A stretch of 64,000 bases of DNA from an uncultured Alphaproteobacteria bacterium. GTDB taxonomy: Bacteria; Pseudomonadota; Alphaproteobacteria; Micropepsales; Micropepsaceae. The position numbers and the translations under genes are program-made. Every line of letters starts with the position of its first letter. Within the stretch, counting starts at the first letter, position 1. The DNA lies in assembly GCA_937865685.1 (NCBI GenBank), contig CALMGU010000120.1, positions 1 to 64,000 on the forward strand, in the 5' to 3' direction. Below the pieces are notes generated by a model. It was not told where the DNA came from, made no database searches, and saw nothing but the letters and a program-made list of their open reading frames with translations. Below are positions 43,797 to 51,578 of this stretch, piece after piece.

Positions 43797-46547
43797 TCAG
43801 AAATTGAAGGTTATGCGTCCATAATAATAGCCGCCATTGGGCGTGAAGGCGGAGCCGATCGGGCGGTTGTTGAGGTTGGCGCCGTCCGCCGGGTTGCCGT
43901 TGCTGGTGCCGGTGGCGACGGGTGAAGCAAAGCCCAAGGGATCGGGCCGGATGCCGAACAGATTGTTTCCGCCCAGCGCGAATTGCAGCTGCCCGGTCAC
44001 ATTGTAGCGGACTTCCAGGTCGGTGATGCCCACGCCGGCCTGGTTGGCCGCATAGCAGGCGGCCAAGGTTAGGCAGCCGCCCGGACTGGTATAGCCATGC
44101 TGGGGGCCGTAATAGGTTTCGCGGAAGGTCGCGCCCCAGGCGTCCAGCGACCAGTTGGCGGTCAGCCCGATCTTTTCCTGCGGCGCGCTGTGCACATAGC
44201 CGAACAGCCGCGCCGGGGTGAAGAAGGTGGCGGACGGATTCTGCGCCAGAATGACCGCAGGCGTCGGCGCCACGGCGCTGATGCCGGTCTGGTTGTAGTT
44301 ACCCGCCAGAGTCCAATCGATCAGGCCCGCATCGCCGAAATCGGTGGGATAGTTGAGGGTGAAATCGACACCCTGGGTCAACGTGTTCACGCCATTGAGG
44401 AAGGCGGTCACGCCGCTTCGAGCCACGGTCGGATCCAGAATGCTGCCATTGACCGCGATCGCGACGTTGGCCAGCGGCACGAAGGGCGTGCCGCCCGCGC
44501 CGTAAAGCGATCCCGGCGCCACGATGCGGTTGCCCAGGGTGATGCTATAGGCGTCGACCGTGACGCTGAGATCGCTCAGCGGATGGGCGACGATGCCGGC
44601 GCTGAAGCTGGTGGAGGTTTCCGGCTTCAGATTGGGAAGGCCCAGAACCTTGGCGGCCGCCGAATTGGCCGGCAGCTGCACATTGGCAAAGGTCGGCGAG
44701 ACGTTGGTGGCGGTGTAGAATTCCTCCGCCAGGGTGGGCGCGCGGAAGCCCGTCGATATGGTGCCGCGGACGGCCAGCTCCGGCGTGAAGTCATAGCGGG
44801 CCGTGATTTTGCCGATCTGGGTATCGCCGAAGTCGGAATAATGCTCCGCACGTCCGGCGATATCGAGTTGAAGAGTTTCGATTGGCGCCAATGCCAAGTC
44901 GATATAGCCGGCATAATTCTTGCGGCTGTGATTGCCCGCATTGGTGGGCAGGAAGCCCGGGAAGGATTGCCCGCCTTCCTTGTAATAGGACGCCGGTTCG
45001 CCCGCGCCGATGCCGTAAAAATCCTCCCGCGCTTCCACGCCCAGCGCGACCGTCAAGGGCGAGGCCATGCCGATATCGAATTGGCGGGTGGCATCGATGG
45101 TTCCGGTGAACTGGCTGGCGGTGAAGCTTCCGTCATAGAAATTGGTCGGAGACGTGTGCGTGTCGATGAACAGCGCGCGGTTGCCGGAATTCAACGTGTA
45201 GATCTTATCGATATCCTTGCCATAGCCAAGATTGGCGTCGACGTCCCAGCCCATAGCCTGGAATTTCAGGCCGACATTATACTGGTAGTCATCCTCTTTC
45301 AGGGCTTCCAGGGGCTGAAAGCCGCCCGGATACATCACAAGGACGCCGGGCGTATAAAGATTGCCCGCCTGACCTGATGATTTGACCAAGCCGTTGCTGT
45401 CCAGGCCGGTAAATCCGACCGCGCCGGTGATCGGCTGAATGCCGCCATTGATGCCAAGCGCGCAAACCGGCCGGCCCGACGCGTTGGCGGCGGTGTTGTA
45501 GCCGGTGAGATTGGCCGCGGAGCAGGGCTGATTGGAGCCCGGCATGGCGATGATCTGGTTCGGCAGGCGGTCATTCTCATGTCCCCGGCCATAGCGATGG
45601 GACAGCGTGCCGAAGGCATAGAGCTGGACATGATCGTCGAAATCATAGCCGGCGTTGATGGCGGCCATGGTCAATTGCGACTCGGCATCGCCATAAGCCG
45701 GATTGGCGCGGGGATAATTCTTCACTTGGGCAAGATTGGCGGCGGGAACCGGAACGCCCGCGGACAGAATTGCGATTCCCGTGACGGGATCGAAGCCGGT
45801 GGCGGTGGCGGACGGAATCAGGCCCGCTTCATTGGCATAGCGGTTATCGTTGCCGCCATTTTGGGTGAAATTGTGATAGCCCTTTTCGATCGTGACGTTG
45901 GCGAAGCCCTTGTCGAACAAAGGCAGGCCCATATTGTAAGTCACGTCATACGTTTCGCCTTCCCGGTCGTAGTTCCGGCCCGCGCTGGCCGACAATTGGC
46001 CGCCCGACGACTTCTTCTTCAGGATGATGTTGATGACGCCGGCGATGGCATCGGTGCCATATTGGGCGGCGGCGCCATCCAGTAGCACTTCGACGTGATC
46101 GATGGCGTCTTTCGGAATCAGCGAGATGTCCGGCGCGGCGCTGCCCGAAGCGAAATCGCCGCCATTGACGTGCAGATTTCCCGTGTAATGCCGGCGATGA
46201 CCGTTCACCAGCACCAAGGTGGCATTGGGGGAAAGCCCGCGCAGCGCCGCCGACAGAGTGAGGTTGGCGGTATCGCCGCCGAATTGCTGCGCGGTGAAGG
46301 ACGGCACCACCTGGCCCAAGGCCTGGCGCAAGTCGGCGGTGCCCGTGCCTTTGGTCAGCGCATCGGTGCCCAGAACCGTGATTGGCGCGGCGCTGTCCGC
46401 CGCCGTCATGCCTTGCACGCGCGTGCCGGTCACGATCACGGTTTCATTGCCGCCATTTGTTGCCTGCTGCGCCAGCGCGCCGCCCGCAAGCAGAGCCATC
46501 ACCGTAGTTGATGCGCCCGCTCCGAGAAATTTCGTTCGCTTCGACAT
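43797..46547 (-). CDS. TonB-dependent outer-membrane receptor
   Basis: 916 residues from the ATG at 46547, which has AGGAAGGGG upstream and gives a clean signal peptide (about 1-26, LLAGGALAQ). Plug-domain landmarks: VIVTGTRVQG, PNATLVLVNGHRRHY, IPKDAIDHVEVLLDGAAAQY and GTDAIAGVINIILKK. The rest is a 22-strand barrel ending in the aromatic GGYYYGRITFNF. It lacks an N-terminal signalling domain. It shares an operator-like element with the dioxygenase operon, so it probably imports that pathway's substrate. Confidence 0.92.
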   Translation of the reverse strand: MSKRTKFLGAGASTTVMALLAGGALAQQATNGGNETVIVTGTRVQGMTAADSAAPITVLGTDALTKGTGTADLRQALGQVVPSFTAQQFGGDTANLTLSAALRGLSPNATLVLVNGHRRHYTGNLHVNGGDFASGSAAPDISLIPKDAIDHVEVLLDGAAAQYGTDAIAGVINIILKKKSSGGQLSASAGRNYDREGETYDVTYNMGLPLFDKGFANVTIEKGYHNFTQNGGNDNRYANEAGLIPSATATGFDPVTGIAILSAGVPVPAANLAQVKNYPRANPAYGDAESQLTMAAINAGYDFDDHVQLYAFGTLSHRYGRGHENDRLPNQIIAMPGSNQPCSAANLTGYNTAANASGRPVCALGINGGIQPITGAVGFTGLDSNGLVKSSGQAGNLYTPGVLVMYPGGFQPLEALKEDDYQYNVGLKFQAMGWDVDANLGYGKDIDKIYTLNSGNRALFIDTHTSPTNFYDGSFTASQFTGTIDATRQFDIGMASPLTVALGVEAREDFYGIGAGEPASYYKEGGQSFPGFLPTNAGNHSRKNYAGYIDLALAPIETLQLDIAGRAEHYSDFGDTQIGKITARYDFTPELAVRGTISTGFRAPTLAEEFYTATNVSPTFANVQLPANSAAAKVLGLPNLKPETSTSFSAGIVAHPLSDLSVTVDAYSITLGNRIVAPGSLYGAGGTPFVPLANVAIAVNGSILDPTVARSGVTAFLNGVNTLTQGVDFTLNYPTDFGDAGLIDWTLAGNYNQTGISAVAPTPAVILAQNPSATFFTPARLFGYVHSAPQEKIGLTANWSLDAWGATFRETYYGPQHGYTSPGGCLTLAACYAANQAGVGITDLEVRYNVTGQLQFALGGNNLFGIRPDPLGFASPVATGTSNGNPADGANLNNRPIGSAFTPNGGYYYGRITFNF

Positions 46548-46621
46548 AGTGCCCCTTCCTGATGTTGGCTCGCTTCGATGCGAGCTTTCGAGAGGCCGGG
46601 ACGCTAACAAGCGCGATTCAT

Positions 46622-46666
46622 CGCACCGAATGAATAAATCCTGCGCTTCTATAATCGTCGGGAATA
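46622..46666 (-). promoter_or_regulatory. Repeated operator-like element, copy 2 (TonB receptor)
   Basis: Second copy of the element at 43688-43733: CGCACCGAATGAA (46622-46634), TAAATCC (46635-46641), TATAAT (46650-46655) and GGGAATA (46660-46666). It lies 75-119 bp before the receptor start. Conservation of the blocks with divergent filler indicates selection rather than recent copying. Confidence 0.65.
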
Positions 46667-46678
46667 ATCGCCTTCACT

Positions 46679-46693
46679 ATAACGGATCGTGAT
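46679..46693 (+). promoter_or_regulatory. LysR-type box ATAA-N7-TGAT before the dehydrogenase gene
   Basis: ATAA at 46679-46682 and TGAT at 46690-46693 are separated by seven bases, inside an ACTATAA context also seen in the LysR gene's own leader. It lies 40-70 bp upstream of the aspartate-dehydrogenase-like gene, in the divergent promoter region with the TonB receptor. Confidence 0.3.
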
Positions 46694-46749
46694 ACTGCGC
46701 CTTCTGGAAATTCAATCGACCCGTTCATGGGTGCGTGATACCTCAATCC

Positions 46750-47652
46750 ATGCGGGTTCATGATCGCGCGGCAATGGCGGCACTGACGCTTGGGTTGATT
46801 GGAAATGGTGCCATAGCGCGTCAGCTGGCGCGTTACTGTGCATCCGATCCCACGGAATTCAAGATCGTGGGCGCGTTGGTCAAGCCCGGCCAGGTCAGCG
46901 CCAGCGACGATTATCCGCTGACTGGGAAATTGCTGGAATTGATCGAATTGCGCCCTTCGCTGATTGTGGAATGCGCGGGCCATCAGGCTGTTCACAAATA
47001 CGGCGCACGCATCCTGCGCATGGGTATCGATCTGATGCTGGTCTCGGTGGGGGCGCTCTGCGACGAAGACCTGCTGGCTGAACTCAAGCGGGCGGAAGCG
47101 GCGGGCGGTGGTCGCCTGATCCTGGTTGCGGGCGCGCTGCCCGGCTGGGACACGCTGCAGACCGCCTCCTTGGCGGACCTGGAAAGCGTCACTTTATATT
47201 CGTCCAAGCCCCCGCAAGCCTGGCGCGGCACCTTGGCGGAAAAGCAATTCCGCCTGGACGGTCTTGGCGCGCCCCTCACATTGTTTGACGGCTCGGCGCG
47301 GGAAGCCGCCAGGCTCTACCCGAAAAACGCCAATATCGCCGCCACCGCCGCGCTTGCCGGGATCGGATTTGGGCGGACGCGGGTAGTGCTGATCGCCGAT
47401 CCCGCCATCCGGCAGAATATCCACCAGTTGGAGGTGAAGGGTGCTTTCGGCCAATTTTCGATGGAAATCGCCGCCAACCCGTCTCCCGACAATCCGAAAA
47501 CGTCTCTGATCGCGGCCATGAGCATCATGCGGGCCTTGAAGCAGGAAGCGTCGGTCCGGCGGGCGTCTCGGAGCAAGAGGCCTCGGGGCCTTGCCCGATC
47601 AGGTCGGATTTCAGTTGCCGTGCAGGAAGCCGCGGGTGGAAGATTGGTGTGA
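46750..47652 (+). CDS. nadX: Aspartate dehydrogenase-like protein
   Basis: 300 residues from ATG 46750; GTG 46735 and ATG 46774 are also in frame, the last giving the usual short N-terminus. The Rossmann loop GLIGNGAIARQL, the mid-segment SLIVECAGHQAVHKYG and the C-terminal domain with YPKNANIAATAALAGIG are typical of NadX-type L-aspartate dehydrogenases, which oxidise Asp to iminoaspartate with NAD(P). A basic 30-residue tail after AAMSIMRALKQEA is extra. In a cluster with a 3-hydroxyanthranilate dioxygenase it may serve amino-acid or aminomuconate-type metabolism rather than NAD synthesis. Confidence 0.75.
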   Translation: MRVHDRAAMAALTLGLIGNGAIARQLARYCASDPTEFKIVGALVKPGQVSASDDYPLTGKLLELIELRPSLIVECAGHQAVHKYGARILRMGIDLMLVSVGALCDEDLLAELKRAEAAGGGRLILVAGALPGWDTLQTASLADLESVTLYSSKPPQAWRGTLAEKQFRLDGLGAPLTLFDGSAREAARLYPKNANIAATAALAGIGFGRTRVVLIADPAIRQNIHQLEVKGAFGQFSMEIAANPSPDNPKTSLIAAMSIMRALKQEASVRRASRSKRPRGLARSGRISVAVQEAAGGRLV

Positions 47653-47712
47653 CCTCCGCGTCAAGTCGCGGACCGGCCGATTGTATTCACATAACATTTG
47701 AGGGGAGTTCGC

Positions 47713-48849
47713 ATGAGGACTGCAAAGATTGCCAGCACGCTGGCCCTGTTATTGCTCGGCACCGCGCCGCTTTTCGCGCAGGTCGGCCCGCCGCCGATCA
47801 ATCCGCCGAATCTGACCAACCCGCCGCAAACCAGCGCGCCGGAAATCGCTTTCGACTCGGTGGAGTTCGGCAAGCTGCCGGCCGATATGCATATGGGGGA
47901 AGCCGCCAGCGTGGCGGTGAATTCCAAGGGCCATGTCTTTATCTTCAGCCGCGGCAATTCCATCGGCCCGGCCTATGGCGCGGCGGCCTCGCAGCTCCTG
48001 GAATTCGATGCCAGCGGCAAGTTCATCCGCGAAATCGGGCATAATCTCTATGCCTGGGGCTATGCCCATGCGGTGCGCATCGATTCCAAGGACAATATCT
48101 GGGTCGCGGACAAGGGATCGGACATGGTGGTCCGCTTCAATCCGGAAGGCCGCGTCACCTTGGTCTTGGGACGCAAGACCGAAGCGTCCGACGAAAACGC
48201 CCATCCTTGGGAGCGCGTGAATCCGCCATTGCCGCCGATCGACGGCATGTTCCGACAGGTCACCGATATGGCCTGGGATCCACAAGGCAACATTTATATC
48301 AGCGACGGATACGTCAATTCACGGGTCGCCAAATTCGACAAGGAAGGCAACTGGCTGGGCTCGTTCGGCGAGCGCGGCAATGGTCCGGGCCAGCTCAGAA
48401 CGGTTCACGCCATCGCCGCCGACAAGGACGGCAATCTGTACGTGGCGGACCGCAGCAACCGGCGGATCCAGGTGTTCGACGGCGAAGGGCATGTCAAGCG
48501 CATCATCACCATCGACATTCCGGTGCAGGAAAAGCATCTGATCATGTACGGCAAGGACCTGCGGGGGGCCGGTTCTCCCCTGTCGCTGTTCTTCCCCGGC
48601 GCGCCCTGGTCGGTCTGCATCACCCCGCCCAAAGCCGGGTCGCCGCAATATCTCTTCGCCGCGGATGCGTTCCGCATTTTCAAGATGACCCTGGACGGCC
48701 ATGTGATCGGCTGGCTGGGCGGCGAAGGCAAAGGGCTGAAGGAATTCGGCTGGATCCACGGTTTGGATTGCCCGAACGAGAACACGCTGTTCGCGGCCGA
48801 GCTGGTGAATTGGCGGGTCCAGAAACTGACTTTGCATCCGATCAAGTGA
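47713..48849 (+). CDS. Exported NHL-repeat beta-propeller protein
   Basis: 378 residues with GGGGAG before the ATG and a signal peptide (about 1-22, APLFAQ). Six or so NHL blades follow, for example VRIDSKDNIWVADKGSDMVV, DMAWDPQGNIYISDGYVNSR, IAADKDGNLYVADRSNRRIQ and HGLDCPNENTLFAAELVNWR. NHL propellers act as binding scaffolds or as peptidyl-amidoglycolate lyase-like enzymes. The neighbouring Tat aminotransferase and TonB receptor suggest a periplasmic role in the same substrate pathway. Confidence 0.8.
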   Translation: MRTAKIASTLALLLLGTAPLFAQVGPPPINPPNLTNPPQTSAPEIAFDSVEFGKLPADMHMGEAASVAVNSKGHVFIFSRGNSIGPAYGAAASQLLEFDASGKFIREIGHNLYAWGYAHAVRIDSKDNIWVADKGSDMVVRFNPEGRVTLVLGRKTEASDENAHPWERVNPPLPPIDGMFRQVTDMAWDPQGNIYISDGYVNSRVAKFDKEGNWLGSFGERGNGPGQLRTVHAIAADKDGNLYVADRSNRRIQVFDGEGHVKRIITIDIPVQEKHLIMYGKDLRGAGSPLSLFFPGAPWSVCITPPKAGSPQYLFAADAFRIFKMTLDGHVIGWLGGEGKGLKEFGWIHGLDCPNENTLFAAELVNWRVQKLTLHPIK

Positions 48850-48856
48850 TCGGCAC

Positions 48857-48887
48857 GGCTCCTTCGCCCGTCTTGGGCGAAGGAGCC
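48857..48887 (+). terminator. Perfect 13-bp intercistronic hairpin
   Basis: GGCTCCTTCGCCC (48857-48869) and its exact complement (48875-48887) around a 5-base loop, 7 bp after the propeller stop. No T-run follows, so partial termination or 3'-end protection is more likely than full termination. Confidence 0.55.
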
Positions 48888-48917
48888 CCATCGGCCGCAT
48901 TCAAGAAGGGGTTTGGG

Positions 48918-50105
48918 ATGAACGAGCTGTGTGACCTGGCAAAAGACGATCTGCTTCGCCGCGGTTATTCGCGCCGGCAGATGATGCGCGCCGCGATGAT
49001 GATCGGCGGCGCCGCGGCGGCTGCCGCCCTGGACCCGGAACTGGCCTGGGCGCAAGACGACAGGCCGCGCCCCGCCAAGGTCCAGATCGGACTGAATGAA
49101 TTCTGGACCGGTCCCATGGCGCCCGGCGTGGCGGCGACCGCCGCGGTCGCGTCCCGGTGCAATCGCTACTGGCCGGCCGACGACAATGGCCGGATGATCA
49201 TCACCCAGCTGGTGAAGACCATTTCCCAAGTCGAGAATGTCCCCGAAGGTCACATCTCGCCATGGCCCGGCTCGAACATCGTGCTGGCGCGTGCGGTCCT
49301 GGCTTATTGCTCGCCCACGCGGGGTGCCGTCCAGGCCGATCCGACCTATGGCACTGTCGGCGGCGCGGCGAAATTCCTGGGCGTGCCGCTGAAATCGGTG
49401 CCGCTGAAGGCCGATTACAGCCACGACGTCAAAGCCATGCTGGCGGCCGATCCCAATGCCGGCGTCTATTATGTGGTGAACCCCAACAATCCCACCGGCA
49501 CCATGACGCCGATGGCCGACATCGAATGGCTGGTGGCCAACAAGCCGGCTGGTTCGGTGGTGGTGGTCGACGAGGCCTATATCCATTTCGCGCCGGATTA
49601 TCCCAATGGCACCGCCAATCATCTGGCGATCGCGGGCAAGGATGTCATTGTCGCGCGCACATTCTCCAAAATCTTCGGCATGGCGGGAATGCGGCTGGGT
49701 TATTTCATGGGCCGGCCCGACATCATCGAAAAGATCAAAAGCTATGACGGCGGCAATCTTTCCCAGATGCTGCCGATACCATCTGTCGCCTGTGGCATCG
49801 CCAGCCTGACTGCCAGTGACCTGATCGCCCAGCGCCGCAAGGAGCTGGTGGAGACGCGGGCCATGACGGTCGATTTCCTCTCCAAGCGCAATGTCCGGGT
49901 GATCGGGCCCAGCCATGCCAATATGCTGATGGTCGATTGGAAGACCAAGACGGCGCGGGAAATGCTGGCCGCCTTCCGCGCCCAGGGCGTGGAGATCGCC
50001 GGGCCCCGCTGGCCGGTCTGGCCCAATGTCTCGCGCATCACCATCGGATCGAAGGACGACATGAAGGGCTTCTTCGAAGCCTTCGACAAGGTTGTGGTCA
50101 CCTGA
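48918..50105 (+). CDS. Tat-exported class I/II aminotransferase (HisC-like fold)
   Basis: 395 residues. The N-terminus has Arg19-Arg20 in GYSRRQMM followed by a hydrophobic Ala-rich stretch and a cleavage-like AWAQ at about residue 46, a twin-arginine signal. The PLP enzyme core is intact: VVNPNNPTG, VVVDEAYIHF, Lys251 in TFSKIFGMAG and the Arg-containing MRLGYFMG. It should transaminate an amino acid in the periplasm, folded with PLP before export. The sequence is closest in pattern to histidinol-phosphate/aromatic aminotransferases. A hairpin separates it from kynureninase downstream. Confidence 0.8.
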   Translation: MNELCDLAKDDLLRRGYSRRQMMRAAMMIGGAAAAAALDPELAWAQDDRPRPAKVQIGLNEFWTGPMAPGVAATAAVASRCNRYWPADDNGRMIITQLVKTISQVENVPEGHISPWPGSNIVLARAVLAYCSPTRGAVQADPTYGTVGGAAKFLGVPLKSVPLKADYSHDVKAMLAADPNAGVYYVVNPNNPTGTMTPMADIEWLVANKPAGSVVVVDEAYIHFAPDYPNGTANHLAIAGKDVIVARTFSKIFGMAGMRLGYFMGRPDIIEKIKSYDGGNLSQMLPIPSVACGIASLTASDLIAQRRKELVETRAMTVDFLSKRNVRVIGPSHANMLMVDWKTKTAREMLAAFRAQGVEIAGPRWPVWPNVSRITIGSKDDMKGFFEAFDKVVVT

Positions 50106-50237
50106 TCGTCACGACGCACCGAAGCCGCCGTCTCGGATTTCAGGCGTCCTGACGACCTCGCCGACCGCGAGCGTGCCGGAATCCTCCCTCCGGCAATGGT
50201 CGCGCGAGGGTGGGCGCAAGATGGGATGGCAATACTT

Positions 50238-50267
50238 GGCGGATGGCCGCATTTGCGGCCATCCGCC
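50238..50267 (+). terminator. Perfect 13-bp hairpin before kynureninase
   Basis: GGCGGATGGCCGC (50238-50250) and its complement (50255-50267) around ATTT, followed by the short pyrimidine run TCTTTC. It lies between the aminotransferase stop and the kynureninase start and may terminate or attenuate the upstream transcript. Confidence 0.55.
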
Positions 50268-50301
50268 TCTTTCATGGAAGCGGCCGCAGGCCGGGAAAAG
50301 A

Positions 50302-51534
50302 ATGGTCATGATCACCCAAGCGCAGTGCCAGGCAATGGACGCGGCGGACCAGACCGGTCGCCGCTCCCTGTTCGATCTGCCGCCCGATACTATTTATCTG
50401 GACGGCGGATCGCTGGGAGCCATGCCCGCCGGCGTGCCCGGCCGGATGAAAGTCGCGCTGGAAGAGGAATGGGCGCATGGGATCATCCGGTCCTGGAACG
50501 ATGCCGGCTGGTATTTCGCCCCGCAGCGCGCGGGCGCCCAGATCGCCCGCCTTCTGGGTGTGGATGGGGACGAGGTGATCGTCGCGGATTCCACCTCCGT
50601 CAACCTTTTCAAGGTGCTGATGGCGGCGTTGCGCATGAAGCGCGACCGGACCGTGGTGGTGGCGGAGAAAAGCAATTTCCCCACCAATGCCTATATCGCC
50701 GAAAGCGCCTGCCGCCTGATGGGGGCCGAGATCCGCTGGGTCGATGCCGAGAATGCGGCGGAGGCCATCGATGCGGATGTGGCCGTGGTATCCCTGGTGC
50801 ATGTGAATTACCGCACCAGCCGCCGTCACGATCTGGGCGCCATCACCCGCCGGGCGCGGGAGGTGGGGGCGCTGACGATATGGGATCTGTGTCACTCGGT
50901 GGGCGTGATGCCGCTGGATCTCAATCGGCATGGCGTCGATTTCGCCATCGGCTGCGGCTACAAATATCTCAATGGCGGCCCCGGCGCGCCGGCCCATGTC
51001 TTTGTCGCCCGGCGTCATCTGAGTGCGCTGGATCAGCCCCTGACCGGTTGGCATGGCCATGCCAAGCCGTTCGATTTTTCGGAAACCTACCGTCCGCATC
51101 CCGGCATCGAGCAGATGCTGGTGGGCACGGCGCCGCAATTGGGCGTTCTGGCCCTGGAAGAGGCGCTCAAGGTTTACGATGGCACCAACCTGGACGCGAT
51201 CCGTGCCAAGAGCCTGGGCCTGAGTGAGCTTTTCATCGCGCTGGTCGATCAGGAATTGGACGGATTGGGCTTCACGGTCGGCTCGCCCAGAAATCCGGAC
51301 GAACGGGGAAGCCACATCTCCCTTGTCCATGACCAGGCGCATGCCATCACCCAGGCGATGATCGCGCGGAAAATCGTGAACGGGTTCCGCACGCCCGACA
51401 TGCTGCGGTTCGGGTTGGCACCGCTCTATACAAGATACATCGATATCTGGAACACGGTGGCGGCCTTGAAGGCCATCGTGCGGGAAGGGGCCTGGGACAC
51501 GCCGGAATTCAAGATCCGCAAAGTGGTGTCCTGA
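50302..51534 (+). CDS. kynU: Kynureninase-like PLP hydrolase
   Basis: 410 residues. The start may be ATG 50302 or 50308. The family order is visible: IYLDGGSLGAMP, a phosphate-binding DSTSVNLFK, NYRTSRRHDL, the Asp195/His198 pair in IWDLCHSVG and the PLP lysine Lys221 in CGYKYLNGGPGAPA, then QPLTGWHGHA. Kynureninase cleaves kynurenine or 3-hydroxykynurenine to anthranilate or 3-hydroxyanthranilate plus alanine. That product feeds the dioxygenase at 42117-42659, supporting a kynurenine route, although tryptophan dioxygenase and formamidase are not in the window. Confidence 0.9.
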   Translation: MVMITQAQCQAMDAADQTGRRSLFDLPPDTIYLDGGSLGAMPAGVPGRMKVALEEEWAHGIIRSWNDAGWYFAPQRAGAQIARLLGVDGDEVIVADSTSVNLFKVLMAALRMKRDRTVVVAEKSNFPTNAYIAESACRLMGAEIRWVDAENAAEAIDADVAVVSLVHVNYRTSRRHDLGAITRRAREVGALTIWDLCHSVGVMPLDLNRHGVDFAIGCGYKYLNGGPGAPAHVFVARRHLSALDQPLTGWHGHAKPFDFSETYRPHPGIEQMLVGTAPQLGVLALEEALKVYDGTNLDAIRAKSLGLSELFIALVDQELDGLGFTVGSPRNPDERGSHISLVHDQAHAITQAMIARKIVNGFRTPDMLRFGLAPLYTRYIDIWNTVAALKAIVREGAWDTPEFKIRKVVS

Positions 51535-51578
51535 ATCATGGCAAACCTGTCCCATCCAATGGAAGGATGCGTCCGGCC

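Noticed and set aside
46750..47652. NAD biosynthesis role (NadX feeding quinolinate synthase)
   Set aside because: No nadA or nadC is nearby, and the gene shares a promoter region with the TonB receptor; a catabolic role is at least as likely.
48918..50105. Histidinol-phosphate aminotransferase (hisC) for histidine synthesis
   Set aside because: The fold resembles HisC, but the Tat signal and the absence of other his genes argue against biosynthesis.
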